Shown here: positions 1 to 9,792 of the stretch, piece by piece | Numbering within the stretch: position 1 is the first letter of the stretch | Layout of the letters: each line of letters opens with the position of its first letter | Origin: Trifolium pratense | Taxonomy: Eukaryota; Streptophyta; Magnoliopsida; Fabales; Fabaceae | Reading direction: 5' to 3' | Assembly (NCBI RefSeq): GCF_020283565.1 | Contig: NC_060060.1 | Span: 72,463,257-72,527,256, forward strand | Length of the DNA: 64,000 nt | Program-made: the position numbers and the translations under genes | Notes under the pieces: model-generated | What the model was told of the DNA's origin: nothing | Seen by the model: the letters and a program-made list of their open reading frames with translations, nothing else | Databases searched by the model: none

Positions 1-1992
1 TCGTGCACACGACACGAAACGTCGCAGCGGAAAACATAACATAAAGGATTTTCAAAGCAATGAACAACATAGTTCAAAAGATAAATCATTTACATAAAAC
101 ATAAGTTAAGATGTTCGCATCGATATACGACGGAATACAAACGATCCCCGACTCGATGTTACAACATATCAGAGCACTAATATACATCACAACCAAACTA
201 ACTTAACCAAACTATACAAAGGTAGCCTACACTAGCTCCTCACCAAAAGTGCTCCTCGCCAAAACGATCTACAGCTAAAGCTCGATCGAAACCTCGACCT
301 GAATACCTGAACCCCCAAAGGTCCAGCACATAACAAATAGGTAGAGAGTTAGTAAACATAATCACATACATACGAATATAGAAACGCACCTATATTCAAC
401 CTATCACGTATTACTAACTCACACACATGCCTCAATAAGCAATACACCAGATAACACATACTCACAAATACACAACCAGATAGTTTCACGTCATTTCGGA
501 CAACACAAAGAACTCACATAACACATAACACATAATTGCACATTTACTCAAATGCGACTAATGCCAAACATTCAATGTCATGCCAACCTAGACACGACTA
601 ATGCATGTGGTACCATCTTCTTTATCAAGGAACTTACCATTGATATCCTTCTTTATTGGACAAGTCCAATATCCTTCTTTATCAGACAAGTCTGATATCC
701 CTAAGTAATGCATGAATTTATGAATGTCATGCATTTACCAAACATATGATAATCACTTAGCACGAAGCTACTGCTCACTACATGGATAACATAATCCATT
801 AAACTTCTTTATCAGACAAACTGATATTCTTCTTTATCGGACAATCCGATATACAAACATACATATACTTCTTTGACATTTTATATAAATGCCATCACAC
901 AACACATTTATTAAACATATAATAATTCCAAACCAAAACGAAACCAAATACATGGATACTCACACTTTACAAACATTAACAAAAATTGCTGTCACAGAGC
1001 TGTTCGCTAAGCGAATCCGTAGCGAACCCGTAGCGAACACGTAGCGAACACGTAGCGAACATGTTCGCTGTAGCGAACAGGTAGCGAACTACATCAGAGG
1101 ATTACAGGTACATGGCGAACATGTAGCGAACTCGTAGCGAACTTATTCGCTAAGCGAATCCGTAGCGAATCCGTAGCGAACTTATTCGCTAAGCGAATCC
1201 GTAGCGAATCCGTAGCGAACTACACCAGAAAATATCTGTTCTTGAGTTTCTAAGGCGGTTTAACATTGATTCCACTCAAAAATACATCTAAACATGTTAT
1301 AAATGCATAACAAGTGATCAATCATGTATATACCATACATATATACATGAATCAACAATCAAAAACACCAAAACACATCACACATACAAAATCATGTCAA
1401 TTTCTTGCAAAATAAGCAAAGTTGCATAAACATGCAAAACCATCATCAAACATATACATATTCCCTCCTAGATGTTCATTAAGCATACTAAGATGAAAAG
1501 ACATGTTTATGATAAAGAAACTTCACCCAAAACCCCAAAGAAATTGGATGAGAGAGTTTAGGAATGGAGGCTAGACACCTCCCCTCTCTTGGATCACCCA
1601 AGCTTATGCTTAACCACTCTCACCTTAGATTGAATGATGATTCTTAGCCTCTAAATCTCTTCTCCTTGCTTGTGTTCTTCTTCTTGCTCTCCTAGGGTTC
1701 TTGCTTTGCTCCAAGCTTACAAACCTCAAACTTCTCATGAAAGCAAATTGTGATACTATTCCTTAGTTTGACTTGCTACTTATACTACTCTCCAATGGAT
1801 CATGAACCAAGCCCAATAGCCTAAGCCCATTAAGCTCTCACACGCCCCAAGCCCATTAACACGACAAAGGTTTCGCTCACAAACTTATGTTCGCGATAAA
1901 TAATTATAGGTCGCGTAAATAAATATTTAACACTAACCCAAAATATATGCAAATATATAAAATATCGATTTACTAAAAATCGGGTCGTTACA
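1..1992 (-). repeat. 3' LTR of the TR-GAG element, 5' truncated by window start
   Basis: It is collinear with 3199-5201 and lacks the first 96 bp because the window starts inside it. It ends in GTCGTTACA. The adjacent bases 1993-2010, read on the minus strand, give a G-rich polypurine tract, as expected just before a 3' LTR. Confidence 0.92.
1001..1230. repeat. Array of GTAGCGAAC / TTCGCT dyads in the LTR (second copy at 4199-4439)
   Basis: About fifteen AGCGAA boxes and four TTCGCT boxes lie in 230 bp. Many are spaced by an 11-bp unit, GTAGCGAACAC, and some are arranged as the inverted pair TTCGCTAAGCGAA. The copy in the other LTR has exactly one more 11-bp unit. The function is unknown. 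The boxes are CpG-rich compared with the AT-rich LTR around them. Confidence 0.9.
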
Positions 1993-2058
1993 ACTCTACC
2001 CCCCTTAAAAGAATTTCGCCCTCGAAATTACCTAAGAGATAAAACAGAGAACGAACCC

Positions 2059-2997
2059 TCAACGCGGCATCTTCGGTTTCTTGCATACCGGACTTTTGTG
2101 ACCTTCCTCGCCACAATTGAAACAAAACACTTTCACCCGACAAGCATCGGCCTTGTGCCCAAACTGCCCACAATTGAAACACTTGTCGCTTTTCCTCGGG
2201 CAATCATATGACATATGACCCCGCTCTCCACATTTGTAACAACTTCCACTTCCTTGCTTCTTCTTTCCACTTCCATTGCCCTTGTTCTCATACGGCTTAC
2301 CACGATCCAAACCTTTTCCTTTCCTATCATTCAGAGCCTTATAGTAGTTGGTCTTGGCTTTGCTATCTTCATCACAAATCCTTGCCTTGGTCATAAGGGT
2401 CGGAAAATCCCTGATTTCAGAAAATCCAATCAAAAGCTTGATATCCGGACGAAGTCCACTCTCGAACTTGACACACTTATCCTCTTCGGCTTCCACCGTG
2501 TTGTAGTGTGGACTAAACACACACAAAGCTTCAAACTTAGCCGTATACTCGGCGACCGATAAATTTCCTTGCTTGAGCTCCATGAACTCGATCACTTTCT
2601 TATTCTTCACATCAGCCGGAAAGTACTTCCTTAAAAATTCCCTTTTGAAAGTTTCCCAAACGATAGCAACACCGTCCACTCCAATCCTGAGTTTCACATT
2701 CCTCCACCAAACGATTGCCTCCTCTCTAAGGGCATAAGTTCCCAAAGTAGTCTTGTTCTCCTCAGAACAACCCATTGCTTCAAAGATGATCTCAACCTCA
2801 TCTAACCACTTGATAGCTCCCTCCGGGTTATAGCCTCCGGTAAACAGAGTCGGTTTATGCGACATAAACCTTTCCAATCTTTTCTCACTATCCCTTCCCG
2901 GGTCATTATCCCTTACCACCAATGTAGTCAAAGCAGTCAAAGCTTGTGCAATCTGAGCGTTGGTCCTAGCAGCAGCCATGATTCCTGAACGAATCAC
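2059..2997 (-). CDS. gag: Gag polyprotein with three CCHC zinc knuckles
   Basis: This is the structural capsid-nucleocapsid protein of an LTR retrotransposon; in the cytoplasm it would form particles around element RNA. The frame encodes 312 aa. A second Met six residues in (MAAARTNAQ) is an equally good start. Residues about 45-215 have the retrotransposon-gag fold pattern (TFKREFLRKYFP, ELKQGNLSVAEY). The C-terminus carries three CX2CX4HX4C knuckles at about 255-305: CYKCGERGHMSYDC, CFNCGQFGHKADAC and CFNCGEEGHKSPVC. Triple knuckles of this kind are typical of Del/Tekay-like Ty3 chromovirus Gag. The frame stops right after KKPKMPR instead of running into a protease. No frameshift or internal stop is present, so the gag looks maintained even though no pol exists. 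Confidence 0.9.
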   Translation of the reverse strand: MIRSGIMAAARTNAQIAQALTALTTLVVRDNDPGRDSEKRLERFMSHKPTLFTGGYNPEGAIKWLDEVEIIFEAMGCSEENKTTLGTYALREEAIVWWRNVKLRIGVDGVAIVWETFKREFLRKYFPADVKNKKVIEFMELKQGNLSVAEYTAKFEALCVFSPHYNTVEAEEDKCVKFESGLRPDIKLLIGFSEIRDFPTLMTKARICDEDSKAKTNYYKALNDRKGKGLDRGKPYENKGNGSGKKKQGSGSCYKCGERGHMSYDCPRKSDKCFNCGQFGHKADACRVKVFCFNCGEEGHKSPVCKKPKMPR

Positions 2998-3085
2998 AAC
3001 TTGACGTTAGAATGTATTAACAGTGTACCCAACACATGCTTCATACAAGAGAAAGAAAATCCTAATGGCTCACATGAACCGACCT

Positions 3086-3097
3086 GCTCTGATACCA
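3086..3097 (-). promoter_or_regulatory. Primer binding site, initiator tRNA-Met type
   Basis: Read on the minus strand this is TGGTATCAGAGC, the classical plant PBS complementary to the 3' end of initiator tRNA-Met. It starts five bases from the LTR edge at 3103 and fixes the element orientation. Confidence 0.9.
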
Positions 3098-3102
3098 ACT
3101 AT

Positions 3103-5201
3103 TGTAACACCCCGAACTAACTACCCTTAAAAACGTGATCTTAAAAACTTTTTAAAGATAAGTAGCCGGAGCGCTACGGAAAACATTTTATAAAACGATC
3201 GTGCACACGACACGAAACGTCGCAGCGGAAAACATAACATAAAGGATTTTCAAAGCAATGAACAACATAGTTCAAAAGATAAATCATTTACATAAAACAT
3301 AAGTTAAGATGTTCGCATCGATATACGACGGAATACAAACGATCCCCGACTCGATGTTACAACATATCAGAGCACTAATATACATCACAACCAAACTAAC
3401 TTAACCAAACTATACAAAGGTAGCCTACACTAGCTCCTCACCAAAAGTGCTCCTCGCCAAAACGATCTACAGCTAAAGCTCGATCGAAACCTCGACCTGA
3501 ATACCTGAACCCCCAAAGGTCCAGCACATAACAAATAGGTAGAGAGTTAGTAAACATAATCACATACATACGAATATAGAAACGCACCTATATTCAACCT
3601 ATCACGTATTACTAACTCACACACATGCCTCAATAAGCAATACACCAGATAACACATACTCACAAATACACAACCAGATAGTTTCACGTCATTTCGGACA
3701 ACACAAAGAACTCACATAACACATAACACATAATTGCACATTTACTCAAATGCGACTAATGCCAAACATTCAATGTCATGCCAACCTAGACACGACTAAT
3801 GCATGTGGTACCATCTTCTTTATCAAGGAACTTACCATTGATATCCTTCTTTATTGGACAAGTCCAATATCCTTCTTTATCAGACAAGTCTGATATCCCT
3901 AAGTAATGCATGAATTTATGAATGTCATGCATTTACCAAACATATGATAATCACTTAGCACGAAGCTACTGCTCACTACATGGATAACATAATCCATTAA
4001 ACTTCTTTATCAGACAAACTGATATTCTTCTTTATCGGACAATCCGATATACAAACATACATATACTTCTTTGACATTTTATATAAATGCCATCACACAA
4101 CACATTTATTAAACATATAATAATTCCAAACCAAAACGAAACCAAATACATGGATACTCACACTTTACAAACATTAACAAAAATTGCTGTCACAGAGCTG
4201 TTCGCTAAGCGAATCCGTAGCGAACCCGTAGCGAACACGTAGCGAACACGTAGCGAACACGTAGCGAACACGTTCGCTGTAGCGAACAGGTAGCGAACTA
4301 CATCAGAGGATTACAGGTACATGGCGAACATGTAGCGAACTCGTAGCGAACTTATTCGCTAAGCGAATCCGTAGCGAATCCGTAGCGAACTTATTCGCTA
4401 AGCGAATCCGTAGCGAATCCGTAGCGAACTACACCAGAAAATATCTGTTCTTGAGTTTCTAAGGCGGTTTAACATTGATTCCACTCAAAAATACATCTAA
4501 ACATGTTATAAATGCATAACAAGTGATCAATCATGTATATACCATACATATATACATGAATCAACAATCAAAAACACCAAAACACATCACACATACAAAA
4601 TCATGTCAATTTCTTGCAAAATAAGCAAAGTTGCATAAACATGCAAAACCATCATCAAACATATACATATTCCCTCCTAGATGTTCATTAAGCATACTAA
4701 GATGAAAAGACATGTTTATGATAAAGAAACTTCACCCAAAACCCCAAAGAAATTGGATGAGAGAGTTTAGGAATGGAGGCTAGACACCTCCCCTCTCTTG
4801 GATCACCCAAGCTTATGCTTAACCACTCTCACCTTAGATTGAATGATGATTCTTAGCCTCTAAATCTCTTCTCCTTGCTTGTGTTCTTCTTCTTGCTCTC
4901 CTAGGGTTCTTGCTTTGCTCCAAGCTTACAAACCTCAAACTTCTCATGAAAGCAAATTGTGATACTATTCCTTAGTTTGACTTGCTACTTATACTACTCT
5001 CCAATGGATCATGAACCAAGCCCAATAGCCTAAGCCCATTAAGCTCTCACACGCCCCAAGCCCATTAACACGACAAAGGTTTCGCTCACAAACTTATGTT
5101 CGCGATAAATAATTATAGGTCGCGTAAATAAATATTTAACACTAACCCAAAATATATGCAAATATATAAAATATCGATTTACTAAAAATCGGGTCGTTAC
5201 A
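3103..5201 (-). repeat. 5' LTR of the TR-GAG element, complete (2099 bp)
   Basis: It is bounded by TGTAACACCC and GTCGTTACA, an inverted terminal pair TGTAAC/GTTACA. It borders the tRNA-Met primer site on one side and a coding LINE fragment on the other. It contains the AGCGAA dyad array at 4199-4439. Confidence 0.92.
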
Positions 5202-5390
5202 ATGAATGTGCTGATTGGTTGGCTAAATATGGTGCTCAGTCAGATGTTAATATTAAGTTATGGACTTCTCCGCCTCCGCAAATAGCGCATGTGCTGGTTG
5301 CGGATGCAACGGGTGTCTTGAGGCAGCGTCCTCGTTAGTTTGTGTTGTTGTCTTTTTATTTTCCCCTTTATCAAAAAACAAATTGGCATA
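5202..5390 (+). pseudogene. 3' end of a LINE: RNase H-like C-terminus and A-rich tail
   Basis: Directly at the LTR edge an open frame reads NECADWLAKYG, typical of the RNase H-like (RVT_3) domain of plant L1-type LINE polyproteins, and ends with RQRPR and a stop at about 5338. About 50 bp later an A-rich run (TTTATCAAAAAACA) looks like the LINE tail. The upstream part is cut off because the TR-GAG element inserted into this frame; the rest should lie left of the window. Confidence 0.65.
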
Positions 5391-5692
5391 TACATAGTAT
5401 GTCAAACGTATTGAAAATGATTTGAACATCATGTAGATATTATTATGTATAAGTAACGTTTGATTATATGTTTAATCGTTTATGCTTTGCAATATGATAT
5501 GCATAGATCATACACAAATATTCTGATAATTATTATTATTATAACAGTAAATAAATAAATTAATAAGAATATTTATATTTTTGATAAGCAAATCCAATAT
5601 AAATTATAAATTGCTAAGACTAAAAAATTGATAAAGTTATCGTTTAGGAAAACACAAATAATGAATTCTTCTGGAATTCATAAGAAATAATT
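5391..5692. other. AT-rich spacer
   Basis: I see no gene. A short imperfect palindrome, GAATTCTTCTGGAATTC, sits at about 5660-5680 and resembles the dyads found on the other side of the Cassandra element (6709-6875). This suggests Cassandra inserted into an older repeat. Confidence 0.5.
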
Positions 5693-5910
5693 TGTAACGT
5701 GCGGGTCTGACGAGGGCGGGGAGTGGTTGTCGGTGCATGAGGCATGACAATAAGCGGCTCCTGGCAGCTTCTAGGCAAAAATGAATCACATCGAAATGAG
5801 AGGGATCCTGAGGCTTTGCATGTTTCAGATTGCATGGTGGAAGGAAGACTTATAATGATTGATGGGTACTACCTATACCAACAAGATGCATCTTCTTTTC
5901 GGTAGCTCAT

Positions 5911-5990
5911 TCGATAAGAACTCCACAGTTAAGCGTGCTTGACTTGGAGTAGTCTTTGGATGGGTGACCTTCTGGGAAGTTTTCCCAGAA
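5911..5990 (+). promoter_or_regulatory. 5S rRNA-derived domain with internal pol III promoter boxes, Cassandra LTR1
   Basis: The stretch AACTCCACAGTTAAGCGTGC, followed by GGATGGGTGACC and TGGGAAGT, matches the box A, intermediate and box C region of plant 5S rRNA with scattered substitutions. It is part of the LTR and is not a functional 5S gene. Confidence 0.85.
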
Positions 5991-6337
5991 AGCGTGCGAG
6001 TGAGGACAAAGCACGCTGAAAAGACTCGTGTTGGTTTGTGGGGTCAGTCGGTCATCCTGAAAGCAGTTTGGGATGTTACAAATGGTATCAGAGCATACCT
6101 CTCCCAGTACGATGTGGTTCGGGGACGAACCAAGCGGAAGTTGGTGGGCATGTAACGCCCGGGTCTGACGAGGGCGGGGAGTGGTTGTCGGTGCATGAGG
6201 CATGACAATAAGCGGCATCGGAATGAGAGGGATGCTGAGACTTTGCATGTTTCAGATTGCATGGTGGAAGGAAGGCTTATAATGATTGATGGGTACTACC
6301 TATACAAACAAGATGCATCTTCTTTTCGGTAGCTCAT

Positions 6338-6415
6338 TCGATAAGAACTCCACAGTTAAGCGTGCTTGACTTGGAGTAGTCTTTGGATGGGTGACCTTCT
6401 GGGAAGTTTTCCCGG
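6338..6415 (+). promoter_or_regulatory. 5S rRNA-derived domain, Cassandra LTR2
   Basis: Second copy of the 5S-like block, nearly identical to the one in LTR1, including GTTAAGCGTGC and GGATGGGTGACC. Changes between the copies lie mostly outside the box region. Confidence 0.85.
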
Positions 6416-6504
6416 AAAGCGTGCCAGTGAGGACAAAGCACGCTGAAAAGACTCGTGTTGGTTTGTAGGGTCAGTCGGTCATCCTGAATGCAGTTTGGGA
6501 TGCA

Positions 6505-7029
6505 CATAACATTGAATTCTTCATGAGTTTTTCAAAAACTCTATAATAGATTTTATCAAATATTTTCTACATCCTTCAAAGATGTATCCGTAATGAGTTT
6601 TTCAGGAATTTGTGGGGAATACAAATTGATTTTTAAATTGTTCAATAACTTTATAACAGATCAAATCAGTTATTTATCCAATCATTCAGGGATTGATGTT
6701 CATTTTACTTATATCTATGAATCTTCAGGATTCATATTTTAAAGATATTTTACGGTACTTTTAGAAGCGTATGAGATTCATATTTTAAAATTTCATTATA
6801 CTATGAATCGTCGGGATTCATATTTTAAAATTCCATCACACTATGAATCTTCAGCATTCATATTTCAAAAATTTCACCATGATACTTCTGGATCATAGGT
6901 TTGTGAATTAATATAAAAAACACTAGAAGAAAAAAAATGATCTGAAAAAATAGAAATAAAAAAATCATACATAAAATAAAATTGTCACTTCCCATTGTTG
7001 CTATACCTTTCTTGAAAGAGGAGAGACTG
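6505..7029. repeat. Spacer with repeated imperfect palindromes
   Basis: No gene is visible. Between about 6709 and 6875 a unit of the form CTATGAATCTTCAGGATTCA occurs three times with small changes, each an imperfect hairpin followed by TATTTTAAA-like sequence. Family and function are not recognised. Confidence 0.5.
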
Positions 7030-7230
7030 TGTTATGAACTATTTCTAAGCATGAACAATAATATGGAAGAATAGAGAAGAAGAAGAGAAAGAAATAGACT
7101 TTTAATTATTCTATTCACAAGTGTGTATTACATTGTAACAAAGGGATCCTATTTATAGGACACATTTAGGAGACAAGGAAACCCACAAAATAATGAACAT
7201 TCATTACATATTATTATTCATAACATATAT
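7030..7230 (-). repeat. LTR-like fragment, minus orientation
   Basis: Read on the minus strand there is a TATA-like CCTATAAATAGG, a region rich in CTTCTTCTTC and an end in ATAACA (plus strand TGTTATGAAC at 7030), as in the R-U5 part of a copia LTR. No primer site follows, so this is at best a solo or truncated LTR. Its far end is not defined. Confidence 0.3.
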
Positions 7231-7714
7231 ATTGATATATTGATCTCAGGCGCTAAAATGTTTTTGCTGTTAAATCGTATTAATCATGATTAGAATTTTC
7301 TTTTTATAAAGTCAATGAAGATTTTCCCAAAATAAAAAACTTAATTAATGTTAATAGAGAGCATAATGATTATTCACACAAAAATTTTGCTGCAAAAATA
7401 ATAATAATGATATACGTGATTGACTCTAATAATATTATTAATATGGTAATATAATGATGAATGAGATGATTTGAATATATCCTGATTTAAATTAATTGAA
7501 TAATTTTAAAATGGATGATTTGAAAAGGTTTTGAGAAAATGACACATCAACAAATTGTCTTGGAGAACTTACCACATTGGATTAATAAAAATTAAGGTTC
7601 ATAAGAAAGTGACATGTAGATTTGTTTCTTTGAGAAAAAACTCTCAAACATATAATATATATATATATAGATATAGATATAGATAGATATCTCTAAACTC
7701 ACGTTATATGCTAT
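7231..7714. other. AT-rich spacer
   Basis: No gene, RNA or clear element is seen. A short (TA)n(GATA)n run lies at about 7652-7690. Confidence 0.5.
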
Positions 7715-7717
7715 TAA

Positions 7718-8084
7718 GAGCATCTCCAATAGTGATATCGCTTTGGATATCATATATTACTAACAAGTGGTCCCTACAATATCATGTAATATTTATGCAA
7801 CTCAGACATATTTTACTCCAATGATGATACCACTCTTTGAGTATCATACATTAATGACAAAAAATAATATTTTGATATATATGGAAGTTATTAAATTGAA
7901 TTTATATATCAAAAATAAAAATAATAATAACATTAAATTGATGATACAGTAACTTATTTAAGGTACCGGTATCATCAATTTTGATACCCTCTGTGTCACG
8001 TCATGGAACTCCAATGATAAAAAAATTAAGGTGCCGTATTATTAGTCTATGAAACTCTCTTAGATACCCTTATTGGAGATGCTC
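7718..8084. mobile_element. PIF/Harbinger-type (Tourist) MITE, 367 bp
   Basis: The ends are GAGCATCTCCAATAG and its near inverse TATTGGAGATGCTC. The flanking trinucleotide TAA occurs on both sides (7715-7717 and 8085-8087), the usual target duplication of Harbinger elements. The interior is AT-rich and non-coding. Confidence 0.85.
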
Positions 8085-8087
8085 TAA

Positions 8088-8474
8088 GAGCTAGCTGTGT
8101 CGAAAACGGAAATCGCGATATTGAATGGTCCCAGTACCATTATTGATTGATATCGTAGTATCAATACAGAGTGGTATTGTAGTCCCACTGAATCATATAT
8201 TGATATTGTAGTATCAATATAAGTGGTATCGTAGTACGATTCAAGAGCGTGTATTTTTTGTCCGATTTCTACGGTACAATAGCAAATCGGTATATAGTTG
8301 TAACTGTGCTGTTTTATCCTGGGGACTTCGTGGTTGATAATCTGCTTGCACAATTTTGGACAGTGCTGCGAAACGTCTTAAAGAAAGCGACCTAGTTCAC
8401 GACTCAAACTAATTAATAATCTCTTCGGTGGCTGAAAAATTATTATTTTTAACGATTTGTTAACTCCTGTAACA
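8088..8474 (+). repeat. Diverged LTR fragment related to the copia at 27538-34396
   Basis: Two blocks are nearly unchanged relative to that copia's 3' LTR. One contains TTTTATCCTGGGGACTTCG (near 8312); the other is a 29-bp block starting GCGAAACGTCTTAAA at 8368. Sequence between and around them is strongly diverged. It ends in CTGTAACA with no leader after it, consistent with a solo or truncated LTR. The selective conservation of the second block matters for the self-priming idea. Confidence 0.6.
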
Positions 8475-8784
8475 ACTAAAATTACAACATTTGTTCATTC
8501 AAGCTCAATAACCATCCCTATCAATTTGAATTGTATCGCAACCCACCCATCACAAAAAATGCAACGCAAGAGGCTAATATGTGTAACACATTGTTTGTTA
8601 CAGTAATTCCCACAATGTTACATGTTACAGTATCCATGTCAAGTTACACTTAAATGAAAACCTACTCATTTGCCATTCCAGTAGAATCTGACATGATCCT
8701 ACATGCAGGTATAGTAAATAAATGCTAAATGATATAATATTCTAAAGTTGATACGTGACCATGGTTACCGGACACAGGTAAAAT
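8475..8784. other. Spacer without recognisable feature
   Basis: AT-rich; I see no gene or element ends. Confidence 0.4.
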
Positions 8785-8906
8785 CATATGAAGCATGGAC
8801 GAAAGTCGACCTTAATGATCCGACGATGTCGAGTGGAAAGGCCGCCGCTCAATGGATAAAAGTTACTCTAGAGAAATAGGTTGATCTTCCCAAGAGTTCA
8901 CATCGT
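8785..8906 (+). pseudogene. Nuclear insertion of plastid DNA: 23S rRNA domain V fragment
   Basis: The stretch matches what I know of plastid 23S rRNA around the peptidyl transferase region: CGAAAGTCGACCTTAATGAT, then GGATAAAAGTTACTCTAG and CCAAGAGTTCACATCG. Most differences look like C-to-T or G-to-A decay (for example CTCAATGG for CTCAACGG). It is far too short to be an rRNA gene and is embedded in AT-rich nuclear DNA, so it is a decayed NUPT. A mitochondrial source fits the motif variants less well. Confidence 0.75.
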
Positions 8907-9737
8907 AAAAGATTTCTAAAGCAAAATTAAATGAGGTCAAACATGAATCCAATGTTGGTATATTAAAAAAAAATCCTCTACTATTACATGGTAAAATAAA
9001 TATGAAATAAAAATAACATGCAAAAATTAACCCAATGTAACTTATTTAATTGAGCACATAAATATCCTAAAAAAAAAGCCCCGTATAAATAACATTAAAA
9101 AAATAATAATAAATAGGCCTATGTACTAATACATAAGTAAAAATTAGTTTAGAGACCCGTGCATTCGCACGAGCCTATAGACTTTTATCGATATTTGAGT
9201 TTGTCACTATAATAATGTAGAAAATTTATTTGAAATTAAATATTTAAAAATTTGTTATATAATATTATTAAAATATAAGTGGAATTATTGTGTTAATTAG
9301 TATTTCTTGTAAACTTATTTATTCAATTTTTGATGTTTCAGTGACAAATAATGGTCCCGTGTATATTTTTAATAAAAATTAGAAATTTTATTAGAAATAT
9401 TTAGGGTAATATAGTAAGTTTAATACTAATTAACTTTATTATATTATTATTAATATTTAGTAGTAATATTGATTATGTTTCTTTATAAAAAAAAATTGTT
9501 TATGTTTCTCTTTTTTTTATGAAAAGTATTGTTTATGTTTTTTTATAGAGTGTTGTTTTTTTATATATTCCTATTTTTTATGCGGTTTTTTTTTCTTTCT
9601 ATATTCTTTATATAATTTTTTTTTATTGAATTAATTTTCTATAATTTTTTATTGTTTTTTTTCTTCCTATTTTTAAAAATATAAGTATTATGAGTAAAAA
9701 ATAAATAAATAAAAATACAAGTCTAGTATTTTATTAT
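8907..9737. other. AT-rich spacer with a decayed Helitron-like hairpin
   Basis: No gene is seen. At about 9151-9175 a short hairpin, CCCGTGCATTCGCACGAG, resembles the 3'-terminal hairpins of the Helitrons at 38-42 kb and may be the end of an eroded relative. Confidence 0.35.
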
Positions 9738-9792
9738 TATTTTTTTATTTTTTGGTTTTCACCCTCTAGTTCCTAGGCGAAGGGGCCCTAGT

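Larger units (their letters stand above)
1..5201 (-). mobile_element. Non-autonomous gag-only LTR retrotransposon (TR-GAG type), right-hand part complete
   Basis: Two long direct repeats, 1-1992 (cut by the window edge) and 3103-5201, enclose only 1.1 kb. The LTR ends are TGTAACAC on the plus strand and GTCGTTACA at the other end. Read on the minus strand, a primer site lies next to the 3103-5201 repeat and a purine tract next to the other, so the element runs leftward. The interior holds one intact gag frame and no protease, integrase, RT or RNase H. Gag-only elements of this plan are known in plants as TR-GAG. By eye the two LTRs differ by one 11-bp repeat unit and one T/C change, which implies a recent insertion. 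The left flank and so the target duplication are outside the window. Confidence 0.88.
5693..6504 (+). mobile_element. Cassandra TRIM retrotransposon
   Basis: LTR1 is 5693-6081 (starts TGTAACG, ends GTTACA) and LTR2 is 6151-about 6504. The 69-bp interior holds a TGGTATCAGAGC primer site at 6084-6095 and a purine-rich stretch before LTR2. Both LTRs carry a 5S rRNA-like domain, the defining mark of Cassandra. No coding capacity exists, so movement needs proteins from another element. LTR1 has about 33 extra bp (near 5756-5790) absent from LTR2, and LTR2 has lost the canonical GTTACA end (it reads GGGATGCACA). I could not find a clean target duplication. Confidence 0.88.

Noticed and set aside
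1001..1230. CRISPR-like array
   Set aside because: Units are 11 bp, spacing is irregular, the host is a plant and the array lies in an LTR.
5911..6415. 5S rRNA genes
   Set aside because: The 5S-like blocks lie inside paired LTRs with a tRNA-Met primer site between them and lack intact 5S ends, so they belong to Cassandra.
8785..8906. rRNA gene
   Set aside because: Only about 120 bp of a plastid 23S-like region with many changes; a nuclear pseudogene fragment.
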